The notes below the pieces were generated by a model. The model was not told where the DNA came from and searched no databases. It was given only the letters and a program-made list of their open reading frames with translations. DNA of 64,000 bases from Pycnococcus provasolii (Eukaryota > Chlorophyta > Pseudoscourfieldiophyceae > Pseudoscourfieldiales > Pycnococcaceae), in contig OW568874.1 in assembly GCA_938743325.2 (NCBI GenBank), positions 682,001 to 746,000 of the forward strand, in the 5' to 3' direction. Every line of letters begins with the position of its first letter. Position 1 is the first letter of the stretch. Positions 1-10,000 of the stretch are shown piece after piece. Position numbers and translations under genes: made by a program.

Positions 1-2549
1 TGCGCGTCGATCTTGCCATTCAAGACGGTCTCAGCAAGTGCGATCGCCGATCGCTCATCCACCGCTTTTTCATCGAGAGTTCCGAGCAAGTGAGTGCAAG
101 CTTTCGTCAGTCCGGCACGAAGGAGGGAATCGTCCTTTTCGTCTTGGCGTCGGATTGCCTGGACGAAATTTTTTAATTTGTGATTCGCATCTTCATGGAG
201 TTGAAGACTTCCGTCACAACACCAGCCCACACGGAATATTTCGCCTTTGGTCTTGATGATGCCATCCACCAGGAACAATATCATGGCCACGTGCTCGCCG
301 AGACGCTTGTGGTGCGCATCGCGATGCGTCGCCACCTGACGAAGCACACACATCTCCTCGTCCATAGATCGAATCGGCTTTTTTTGACACCCTTGCTGCC
401 CGTGAGGCGGTGACTGCCCTATCGTCTCGAATACTGTGCGTGTGGTTGCACTCACACCGTGCTTGGTGCGCGATGATTGAGCTTGCGTAGGCAGCAAGAC
501 ATGGTCCCCGTCGGCTAGACATTCTGCGATGAGTTCGTCGAGCTGCTTCACTTCAAGACTCGTCAGCTTCGCGATGGCATCGTTTGCCTTCTTCAGCAAC
601 ACCGCATGTGACGTCGTCGAGGCTACCTCGTCCAACGCCGACCTCGCGAGGGCGTCAATTACGATTCCATGCTTTTGCCACGCGTCAGTGAATTCGCCGT
701 CGAAAGACAGCATCTTCACACGTTTCGCATTGTTTGCCTGGAGCGAATCCGCGACTCGCTTCACCTCCAGAACAGCATCATGCACGTCGTCCGGCTTGGT
801 GTGCGACGACGTCGAGAACCGCGCAACGACGACGTCATACGTGTGAGACGTGTCAGTCGCCACGACCAAGACCAGTTCGTTTGCAAGCTTGATGCCAATG
901 TCGTATGCCATGTCGTGGACGTCCTCGAAGAGCTCGAGTAATGCGTCATCATCTGCGTCCGAAGTGCTGCACATGAGGCGCTCGAGTCTTTCTATGTCAC
1001 AAAGACCCTCGCGCGCACGCGACAACGTAGCTTTTTCCTCTGCGACGATGCCACGACGATGCGCCCACGCGCTCTGGGACTTCAACCCGGCTCGCTCGTG
1101 CTTCTCGATAACCGTCTCTTTTTCTGCAATCAAAGTGACGATTCGAGTGCGCCAAGATACGAAGTCATCCTTGAAAGCATCCTGCAATGCGCGCGCATAT
1201 GAGTCACATCCATGAGCGCGGCGAAGTTCCCTCGCCTTCTCTCGCGTCTCAGTGTACCTCGCATGCTCGGCTTCTGCGTCGTAGCCGATCGTAACCGCGC
1301 CCTCGGGCACACCGTTTGGTTTCGTCGCCCTGCTCACGCCAACGATGGTGCCATCCACACGCAAGCACTCGATGCTCTTGCCTTCGTGGAGGATCCTTCG
1401 CATCGCCGCAGTGTCAATGCACAATCCACTGGTTGATGACGGCGGTGCGATCGGCGCCGATCTGGTTGAGGGAAATATCAAGTTTGATGTTTGTAGACGC
1501 TCAGCCGTGTCTTGACCATAGTTCGGTTTGATTGTACCAGATAATAGCCGCAAAGCAGCGCCGCTTGTTGCGGCTATGGCAGACGCGAGCTCGAGCGTCG
1601 ACGCGGCCCAACGCCATGAAGACGTTCTCACCACCAGGACATTTCGAAACACCATGCACAGGTAGTCGAACATTATGACCCCAGGTATGAAGAAGCCTCT
1701 CGTCACTGCGGCCGCGAGGTTGACGAAGAGGGCGCGCGCTGCTTGTTTGCATACCTCGTCATCGTATGCATCCTCCACTACTGCTTCGATTTTCTCCTGC
1801 GCTTCACGCACGGCGCCAAGCAGATGCTCATCTGCGCGTATGCGCGCGTTTTCCGCGCGAAGGCGCGCGTTCTCTTTCTCTAAGCCCTTGCACTTTGCGC
1901 GCGCGGCGTGCAAGTCCGCGCCCAACTCGGCTGGTTGCCTCACACGAAAAGGGCGTCTGGACGGTACGCGCCGCCGCGCGCCGCCGCGCCATGCTCCGCT
2001 TTTTTCAGTCGTCGCCGGTGTGCGTGAGGTGGCGGGTCGTTTACGAAGAAGAACTGGCGGTGACAAGACGTCATCAGCACCGTCACCATCTTCGCTCCCG
2101 CGCGGCGTGAGCACGTCATCCTCAACCTGCCCCGTGCTCGGTTCTGTGCGCATGTTCGGTCCGTCGCGTGTCGAGCGAATCAAGAGCGTTTCGAGCTCCT
2201 GGGCATCGTACTCTTCCCAATCGTCGTCGTCGTAGTCGACTCTGAAGAGTTGTGCGTCGGCGTCGAAGCTTGTGACTGTGCCGTAGTGTAATACGCTGCC
2301 GAAGTACTTTCGTACGCGTCTGTTGATGATGTTGTCCCGAGCGTGCGACACGGCCGAGGCTGTCTGGTAAGCTCGCCGGCAAGACCTCTCGCAACTGGCA
2401 CAAAGTAGCCTCCCAACGGCGAACACCACGCCGTCAAAGGCGAGCGCTTCGATGAGCGACGTTGCTGACGTCGTGATCCTCGCCCATGCGCGGCCTAACG
2501 TCCCAAGGGGTCGTCGACGCCCGCACCTGACGCACGCGTTGCTCGCCAT
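1..2549 (-). CDS. Large unrecognised zinc/Tudor-like/coiled-coil protein, C-terminus beyond window
   Basis: The minus-strand frame is open from ATG 2549-2547 to the window edge, at least 849 residues with no stop, so the gene is cut by the window. Cys6, Cys9, Cys50 and Cys53 form a CX2C-X40-CX2C pattern that could bind zinc. Residues about 80-122 read as a small Tudor-like barrel (KYFGSVLHYGTVTSFD, then a run of acidic residues and WEEYDAQEL). An acidic, proline-rich linker follows, then a coiled coil at about 206-262 with ENARLRAENARIR. The rest is mixed helical, with ELVLVVATD near residue 565 and MLSFDGEF near 615. Those two could be the first acidic positions of an RNase H-like (DDE) fold, but this is a guess. 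I do not recognise the family. The start lies about 250 bp inside a transposon-terminus-like motif at 2781-2802, so a transposase is one possibility. Confidence 0.72.
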   Translation of the reverse strand, partial: MASNACVRCGRRRPLGTLGRAWARITTSATSLIEALAFDGVVFAVGRLLCASCERSCRRAYQTASAVSHARDNIINRRVRKYFGSVLHYGTVTSFDADAQLFRVDYDDDDWEEYDAQELETLLIRSTRDGPNMRTEPSTGQVEDDVLTPRGSEDGDGADDVLSPPVLLRKRPATSRTPATTEKSGAWRGGARRRVPSRRPFRVRQPAELGADLHAARAKCKGLEKENARLRAENARIRADEHLLGAVREAQEKIEAVVEDAYDDEVCKQAARALFVNLAAAVTRGFFIPGVIMFDYLCMVFRNVLVVRTSSWRWAASTLELASAIAATSGAALRLLSGTIKPNYGQDTAERLQTSNLIFPSTRSAPIAPPSSTSGLCIDTAAMRRILHEGKSIECLRVDGTIVGVSRATKPNGVPEGAVTIGYDAEAEHARYTETREKARELRRAHGCDSYARALQDAFKDDFVSWRTRIVTLIAEKETVIEKHERAGLKSQSAWAHRRGIVAEEKATLSRAREGLCDIERLERLMCSTSDADDDALLELFEDVHDMAYDIGIKLANELVLVVATDTSHTYDVVVARFSTSSHTKPDDVHDAVLEVKRVADSLQANNAKRVKMLSFDGEFTDAWQKHGIVIDALARSALDEVASTTSHAVLLKKANDAIAKLTSLEVKQLDELIAECLADGDHVLLPTQAQSSRTKHGVSATTRTVFETIGQSPPHGQQGCQKKPIRSMDEEMCVLRQVATHRDAHHKRLGEHVAMILFLVDGIIKTKGEIFRVGWCCDGSLQLHEDANHKLKNFVQAIRRQDEKDDSLLRAGLTKACTHLLGTLDEKAVDERSAIALAETVLNGKIDA

Positions 2550-2603
2550 GGCTCAACCGGGCACAATGCTCCACGTGCGCCTCGAGATGACGACTGGAGA
2601 TGC

Positions 2604-2660
2604 CGAACGACGGACGACGGACGACGAACGACGGACGACGAACGATGAACGACGAACGAC
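2604..2660. repeat. GACGGACGAC-type short tandem repeat
   Basis: About 57 bp of degenerate copies of GACGAACGAC and GACGGACGAC lie just upstream of the left-edge minus-strand gene. The tract sits in its presumed 5' leader or promoter. No function is evident. Confidence 0.7.
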
Positions 2661-2780
2661 AGGAAGGACGCGAGAATGAAGGAAGGAAAGGGAAAAAACA
2701 GACTACTGTTGCTGTTTAGTCGGCGGGGAGCCGAGCGAGACGACCCGAGCCGAGCCAGAACTGATTCACATATTCGGGGT

Positions 2781-2802
2781 CCCTCCCGTCCAGCCCCCCT
2801 CT
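2781..2802. mobile_element. Possible terminus of a Mutator-like element
   Basis: The 17 bp at 2786-2802 (CCGTCCAGCCCCCCTCT) are identical to the outer end of the terminal inverted repeat of the element at 44850-46028. The preceding CCCTCCC also occurs in that repeat if a 7 bp gap is allowed. The orientation is that of a right-hand end, so the element would extend left and include the minus-strand ORF that starts at 2549. The other end is outside the window, so this is suggestive only. Confidence 0.35.
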
Positions 2803-3151
2803 GGGGGATCCGTCTTGTTTGGAGGAAGTCCAGGGGTCCTTTCGGGATCCCGGTTGGACAAATGGTCGGTAATGTTGTGCGCCTCCTAGTGCGCCGCGGC
2901 GTGCTAATATGTGAGCTCGAGTTGGGGTCCATCCTCCACCCCGATGCCGTCGTGGTCACGCACGGCTTCGCAGTGCACGACGGGACAGGCTTTGGCGGCT
3001 TTGTGGCACCACTCCTACAACACAGCGCACCGGACTTCGCTGCGTCGATGGTACCGGCGGTCACGCAGATCAAGCAGTTGCAAGGCCGTGGGGTGCCGTC
3101 CGTGCGGCTTGACGTGCTCCTCGAGCCTCTACCAGGTGGCCGATCTGGTAA

Positions 3152-3769
3152 ACGCCACGGCGGTCATCTATCAGCGCAGGTTCGAATAAGTGCACTTGCC
3201 GCAGCGTCGCTTGCGTCACAGCTCGCGACGAGGAGCTGTTCGCACTTTACAGCGAGCATGCCTTGGCTACGAGAGCTCGTGAGAAGGGCATTCACCCAGC
3301 CCTCTTGCTCCCACCCGGCCGCGTGATGAGACTCGCCCAACCGTTGAGCGCGTTTGTGCTCAAGTTGGGCGACATAATCGTCTTCCGCTCCACAATCCCA
3401 CACTATTCACCCGCAGGTTCATCTCGCGATCTTCTCTTCGGCGTGCTCTCCTTTTCGGAGACGGCGACGTTCAACCCGGACGCGGAACGGATGGTGCCGT
3501 CGCGCGCGGCGCTTGACGTCGCGCGCAATGTGACAACTGCATACAAAAATTGGGAGCTATGGGACGCCGAGGGTGTCGACGTCTCGCAGTCGCTGATGGA
3601 GCCGGTGAGCGACTTCATCAAGGCGTACCTCCGCAAGCGCAAGCGCAAGCAAGAAAAAGTGGAAAGAAAGTTGAAGAAGCTAGTCAAGAAGCACGACCGT
3701 CGTGAACACCTTCAAGCGATGGAGACCGTGTACGCTTTATGTGAGGCGAGGCAGCAAGGGAAGGCATGA
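3152..3769 (+). CDS. Fragmentary dioxygenase-like (double-stranded beta-helix) ORF
   Basis: This frame opens after a stop at 3149-3151 and has no convincing in-frame start upstream; the first ATG is near 3326. The segment LKLGDIIVFRSTIPHYSP followed by SSRDLLFGVLSFSE resembles the distal His and 2-oxoglutarate-binding Arg region of Fe(II)/2OG dioxygenases. The proximal HxD half is not visible in this frame. The end is a strongly basic Lys/Arg helix. A TGTAA word follows at 3779-3783, as after several real genes here. Upstream, 2860-3150 has a partly protein-like frame (2676-3326), so this may be the 3' exon of a split gene or a decayed gene. Such dioxygenases do accompany some DNA transposons. 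The function is uncertain. Confidence 0.35.
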   Translation, partial: TPRRSSISAGSNKCTCRSVACVTARDEELFALYSEHALATRAREKGIHPALLLPPGRVMRLAQPLSAFVLKLGDIIVFRSTIPHYSPAGSSRDLLFGVLSFSETATFNPDAERMVPSRAALDVARNVTTAYKNWELWDAEGVDVSQSLMEPVSDFIKAYLRKRKRKQEKVERKLKKLVKKHDRREHLQAMETVYALCEARQQGKA

Positions 3770-4050
3770 GGGAGTGTTTGTAATTCGTTGCTTTAAGCGA
3801 GAGCCTTTTTGTTACCTTGTCCCTTCCCGATGTGAACGCCGTGCTCTATACACGACCCTTTGTGTTCGCACTCCTATTCATCATCTTCTACACCATGAAG
3901 AAAAGTGAGAAGCAGCATGTGGATGATGCCGGATGATGTAGCATCGGGATTGAAAATACTAATAAAAAACATTTTTGTTTCAATTTCATAATAAAAATAA
4001 GACACAAGCAATAAGAATACATCATTCATTCATTCATTCATTCACATAGA
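3770..4050. other. AT-rich intergenic stretch with (ATTC)n microsatellite
   Basis: This gene-free stretch is AT-rich, unlike the GC-rich coding regions around it. It has a TGTAA word at 3779-3783, A- and T-rich runs at 3950-4010, and about five ATTC units at 4021-4043. It presumably holds the 3' ends of two convergent transcripts. I see no other gene. Confidence 0.6.
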
Positions 4051-7000
4051 TCACCACCACGCGCACCATCCAATCTGTTTTATTTAGTGTGTTAGGTTGT
4101 TAGTGATTTATTTTTGTGTATGTGTTTTGGGTGGTTAGAGGTAGACTTACGTAGCTGCAAGACAAATTCTCCGCGCTCGTCGCGGCTAAGATCAAACGGA
4201 CCACCTGCTCCTCCACCGTCTCTGCCTGGCCACCGCCGCTGCGTGGCGGCGAATCGCGACCCGTCAATTTGTCCGCCATGCGCTTCATCACAGCTAGAGC
4301 ACGCTCATTTAGAGCCTCCGTCGTTCCTGCGGCGCCGGTGGCAGATTCCTCGGCACGTGTTGCCGCCGCGGCACGCCGAGCCACCTCGTCGAGAACACCT
4401 CCTCCTGCTCCTCCTCCGCCGCCAAGGTTAGTAGCGGGTGGCTGTGCGACCGTCACACCACCACCACCACCACCACCACCACCACCACCACCACCACCAG
4501 GCGCCACAAAACCTGTCACGGCACTAACACCACCAGCGTTGTTGTTGTCCGAATCTGCGGGTGGTTGACTTGGCATCTCGTGAGGCTGAGGAGGGCCGGC
4601 AACAGCCGCGGCTGCCGATGCCGCGCTTTCCGCGACGACACCCGCGGCTGGCGCATCCGCAGGACCCTGCGGCGTGTGCAGCAACCTCCAGTTAATCAGA
4701 GGATCGTAGACAAAGGCTTCGAGCATTGCCATGACGCTATCCTTGTTTCCTCTCAGCACTCGCATCACGCTCTGGCACACGTGGCGGAAGTTGCCCTCAA
4801 TGCCGCTCGCCTCCATAGCCTTGACTAGCATGCGCGTCAGACGGAATGGAATCTTCTCAGGATATTTGTCCCTGTGCATCGACGCCTCGAAACAGTCTCC
4901 AAAGTCGATGTGCAAAATCTTACCCGAGTAGCGGTCAAGCATCAGGTTGGATGGGTGGCGATCACCAAGGCCGAGCAGATATCCCACCATTGACATCACC
5001 GCGAGAGAGTTCGTGTACGCCGTTCGCCGCTCCAGCCACATTTCACTGTTGCGGCTCTTCAGCCATAGAACGCGCTGCAAATCGTCCCCGGGCGTGCTCT
5101 CGATGGCGTGGTCGAACACTTCAACCTTCTGGATCAAAGTCAGGCTGTCATAGTCCGGGGCCATCGCAAGCATCAACCTATGCTCCAAGTTGAGCGGAAT
5201 GCGCCTCGCCTCGCGGTACTCTTTAATTAAACCATGCAGCGTATCACAGTTGGGCACCCAACCAATCAAGCCGCTGTTTGGGCTTAAGGGAATCACCGCA
5301 TACCGCGCGATGTTCAGGTCGCTCTCCTGCGTCTCGCTGTTGGTGTTCAGCAGCGTGTTCACTAACCCAAACAGTTGCATGACACGCTCGTCCTGGCGCA
5401 GGTCCTCGTGACCCTTGAGCAAAAAGCTGTAGTCCGCGCCATCGCTGCCGCGGATGCTCAGACGGCGCGGGCGCTGCTTCGAGGTGATCACGAGAAGCTT
5501 GCTCGAGAACTCGGAGATTGTCACCACCGCGCTAGATGTTCCTGGGCTGCGAGAGTGCCTGCCAACGTACTCGCCTCCCCAGTCGCTGAATAAGCTCGTG
5601 GGGAAAGATGCCGCCGTGTACGTGCCGGGAACAGCCAGCTCGAGGTTGCGACTGTTGTACAGGGCGGGCGACACGTACTGCAGCTCCAGGCTTGTCATCG
5701 ATGGCAGAGACTTGTTGATCCTCTTGAAGCAGTGGTAGTACAAGTCCCAAGCCTGGTGCAACTCGCTCTCGCGACCGCTGCTTCGATAGCGCTTGCACCA
5801 CTCGTGCGCCTCCGCGAGCTCGCGGCCGTAGACGTTCACGAAAGCAAGCTCCTGCAGCGTCTCCGCGCCGTTGCCCAGCGCGGCGCCGGTGTCGCTTACA
5901 CCGCCGGTCGCGTTGGCCGACGACGACGACGACGCGACGACGCCGAAGACGGTGCCGTCAGCGGCGACGGCACCCTCGCGCGACTCCATCATCTCGTGCA
6001 GTGGCTGCAGCGTTCGCAGCATGCCCTCCGCGTCCTGCTCACCGAAATACTGCCTGCTAGCCTCCTCGAGCGCCTCGTGCCACATTTCGTGCCAGAGAAT
6101 GGCGACGCGAATGAGCTCTTTCGAAACGAGCAGTGCCGCGCTAACAATCTGTGGGTACAGCTCGTGCAGGTAGTCGAGCACCTTCTGGGCCGCTGCGCGG
6201 CGAGCCGCACTCTGGCTTTTCACAGCCACCAGAAGCGGATACACGAGAGCCTGCGGGTGGTGCTTGCCAACACGCATGAGCACGTCCGCGATGAGCTTGC
6301 GAACCGTCGAGCTCGACACGTGGATGCGTGCAATAATCTGAGGCAGCACCACGAGCCACGTTTCGATCGACACGATGTTCATGCACTGTTCGATGACGCG
6401 ATTCACGTCCGGATCACCGCCGTACTGAAACCAGAGCGTTAGCAGGCGCAGGATATCTTGCATGGAACTCGCCGGCCTGCGCTGGCTTGTGACGACGCTC
6501 GAGAAGACGCCACCGGGCATCGCCGCTGTGGGATCGTCGCCCGACGCCTGGTTCGGCGCGGGAGCGCTCGCAAACCAAGCGGCATCCGCTTGGTTTCCAG
6601 CACGGCCGTCGCGGCTGCCGGCGCCGCTCGCGTCCACGCGTTCGCCATCTCCGCCACTCTGCAGGTTGATGCTCATGAAGAATCCCTTGATCGCTGCGGG
6701 AACGTGGCGGTTCACGGTCGCTCGCGGTGCACCGCTGCTTTCGTAGTGCTGAATTGCGGACACGTTGAAAAGCGCCCAGTGGTGCCAAGCCTTTGACCAC
6801 CGCCGGCACGTTTCGTGAGCGAGGCGCAGACTGTGAAGAATTTCCATGATTGAATTGTCGTCCAGTCCATGCCCAATCTCCGAAGCGAGGTTGTGCCGCC
6901 AGAGACCAAGGCGCAGGTACGCCTTCGCCACGAGTGGGATGCCGTTGTCAGATCCGTCCGGGGCACAGCCACCCGCAAACAGGGTGTGAGCCGTGCCCGG

Positions 7001-10000
7001 CACACTGGCGCTCTGCCGGCGACGCAGCTCGCTCACCAGCTGAGCCAGGCGAGTGTACGCATCGCGGCGCTGCCCCGTGAACCACCGATACTTCATGTAG
7101 GCGAGGCCGATTCGTGGATCGTCACCAGCGCAGCAGAAGCGGGGATCCTGGATATCCTTGATGGTTGACGGATCGTACCCAAGCAGCTGCACGAGAACGC
7201 TGTGCGCAAGCTTCTCGCGCCCCGTCTTGCGGCAGAGCGCCGCCCACTTGAGGTAGGTTCCCACGTCCTCTGACATAGGAAGCACCAAGCTACGAACGCT
7301 CAGAAGAGCCTGCCAAACATCGACGCTCTTGCGCACGCAAAGCAGACGATCGCGCCACATCACGCGGAGCATGCCCTTCTTGGTATTGATCGTTTCCGGG
7401 CGGGAAACGGCGCTCATAACACCAAACTCGAGCGCCTCCTCGAGCTCGGCGAGCTGCTGGGCGCGCACCATGCCAGGGTTGTACGCGCGGTCGTAGCTTT
7501 CGTGCACGAGAGCCGCAAGCTCCCCAGCAAGGTGCATGCGCGCGGCGCTCACCTGAAGCCGGCCGAGGCTCCACTCACCCTTCTTTGCGTGGAGAATCGC
7601 GCGCAGGAACGCCGCTTCCGCCGCCATCGCAGATCGGATTGCACTCGCTTCCGTGAGCGGCGTGTCGTCGCTGAGGCTACTCGCGGCACTCACCTCAAAC
7701 AGTCTCGCGCCATTTACCACGTCGTCGCTGATCGCCCCGAGCGTGCCCCCGCCACCCACCGCGGGCCTCGATGCCTCGTAATCGAGTTGAGAGACAAACA
7801 TGTCCATGTCCTCCCACTCGCCGAGCTGCCAAGCGGCGTGCGCGGCGGTGGCGGCCATCTCACGCTTGAGCGGGCGCGACGCGCTCGTCCAAACACCGGA
7901 AATCAGGTCACTCAGCCTCCTCCACTCCGCCATCGCCGCGAGGCAGCGCATCTTTCCCAGCCGAGCCTCCAGCATTTCCTCCCCAAGCCCGCTCTTCTTG
8001 ATTGCGCTGACGCTCATGTGAGCAATCTGCTCAGTGTACGTCGCAAGGCGCTTCTCGTAGCCTTCGAGTGCCTCGTCCCATCGGCCGAGCTTTTCGTGCC
8101 ATCCCTCGCGGAGTTCTACACCGCGCATGTGCTTCTGCGTGTACGCAAGCATTCCCACCGCGGCAAACGGCTGGCGCAGCTGATTATTGATCGAAATGAT
8201 CGCCTCCACGCTGCCGGCTGTCGGTTGATTGCGAAACTCCTTCTCTCTGTAGTGCAGCGCCTTGGCAAACGCGTGGCATCGCTCCGCCAGCGAGCCGAGC
8301 GTGCGAATTTCCACGGGCAGAGGTCGCTCCTCTCTTTCCATATACTCTGCGAGATTCAGTAGCATGGTCACTATGTCTGGTGGGATCGTCGGACTCGCGA
8401 AAGCCGCCTCCAGGCTTCGCACGAGCGCCTCCTGATTAGGCTCTGACAGATCGCTCCAGCACGAGACGAATGCTGGCGCAAAGAGCTCGCGCGCGACGTG
8501 AGGCTGGAGCTGCGCAAGCGTGAAGCATGCGCGAAGCGCGGGGCTCGGGCTCTCGCGAAGAAGCTCAACGGTAAAGTTTCGCGCCCAATCCTCCCAGTCC
8601 TCCCGCGTACTGCGCTGCGAGGTGTCCCAAGCGCGCCGCAGTACGCCCTCCTTGACCGTCAGTCGAACGCCCGTGGCGTCCGTAGATGCGTTCTGCTGCT
8701 CCTGAGCCGCCTTGGTCGCCGCGGCTGCCGCGGCGGCGGCAGCGCGGTGTGCAGCGGCCGCTTGCTCACCTTCGATGCCCGCGATGTCCTCGGCGCGCAG
8801 GTGCTGCAGCGCTGCGCCAAACGGGCGAGGCTGCGTCGGCACGAGACCCCCAGTCGGACTCCATGCGCCTAGTATGCCACCGGGAAGCGCCACGCGCGTG
8901 AGCGTTTTCCCTGCCAGCTCCTCGAAGGGAACGTACGAAACGCCGGCAACGGCAAGGCTTCGGCGGAGCATCGGCAGGAATGGTGCCACGTCCGGTCCGA
9001 GCGCAGTTCCCACAGCAACCACAGCCTCAAGCACCAGCCGCCCCGTTTCGTCGGGCGGGTTCTCACGGAGGGCTCGCGAGAGCGGATGCAGAATTGCGGA
9101 AACATGGCCTGTCACTGAAACCTTTGTCGCGAGGCGAGCGAGCGTCGCCAGGGCGTTGTGCTGCGTACTGCGTGGCACCGGGGCAGACGATGCCCCTGGC
9201 ACAGCCAGGCGCATCAGCGCAGGCAGAACGATCGGCAGCTGATCGTCGATTGCACCGCCGAACGTCTCGAGAGTGTGAAGAGCCTGAGGAACGAGCTCGT
9301 GCGACGCAACATCGCCGCGCTCAATTCCCGAGAGAAGCGCCACCACGCCCGGAAGAAGGCTGGGCAAGTGGGCTCTCAAATCGTCGCCTACATTGACGCT
9401 GAGCGCCTCGAGCAGGTGCAAAATGCGCAGAGCGAGCATGCTTGGTTGACCCGTGCCCGCGAGCGTACGTGCGCCGGCACCATCGCTGCTGCTGCCACGA
9501 TCGGACGCGCCGTCACTGTTCGACCGCACGCCGTTCTTATCACCCGCGGAGCTTGGGCCGCCACCCCCGAACGAGTCGAGATCCGGCCAGGTGTCGTGGA
9601 TAAGTTCCACCATCGCCGCGAGGTGGCGGCGTATGTGCTGCTTCGCCACGCCGACGAGCAGTGTGAGCTGTTGCAGCATGAATTCTCGCATGGACGAATC
9701 ACCCTGCCTCGCGAGATGGAATAGCACTGGCATCGCCTTGCCGAGGTACTGCACACCGGACATGCCGAGCGCCTGGAAGACGTACATGAGGCTGCGCACA
9801 ACCATCAGATGGTTGCTAGCCATACTTGGATCGCGCAGCGTTCGCAGAAGGCATCCGATTGCCACCGTGGGATAGTACTCCTCGGGTGGCAGCGTGCCAC
9901 TCGGCGGCGGCTCATCCTCAGACTCTGTGCCGCCGATGCCGTTTCCGGCGACGGCAATGGCATCACCGCCGCCAACCAGGCCGGCGCCACCTCCGTCTCC

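Noticed and set aside
3170-3195. tRNA T-arm-like GGTTCGAAT
   Set aside because: No acceptor or anticodon arms fit around it; no tRNA gene was found anywhere in the window.
3180-3204. 25-nt intron joining two frames of the dioxygenase-like ORF
   Set aside because: GT and AG are present and the frames fit, but all supported introns here are 76 nt or longer, so it is likely chance.
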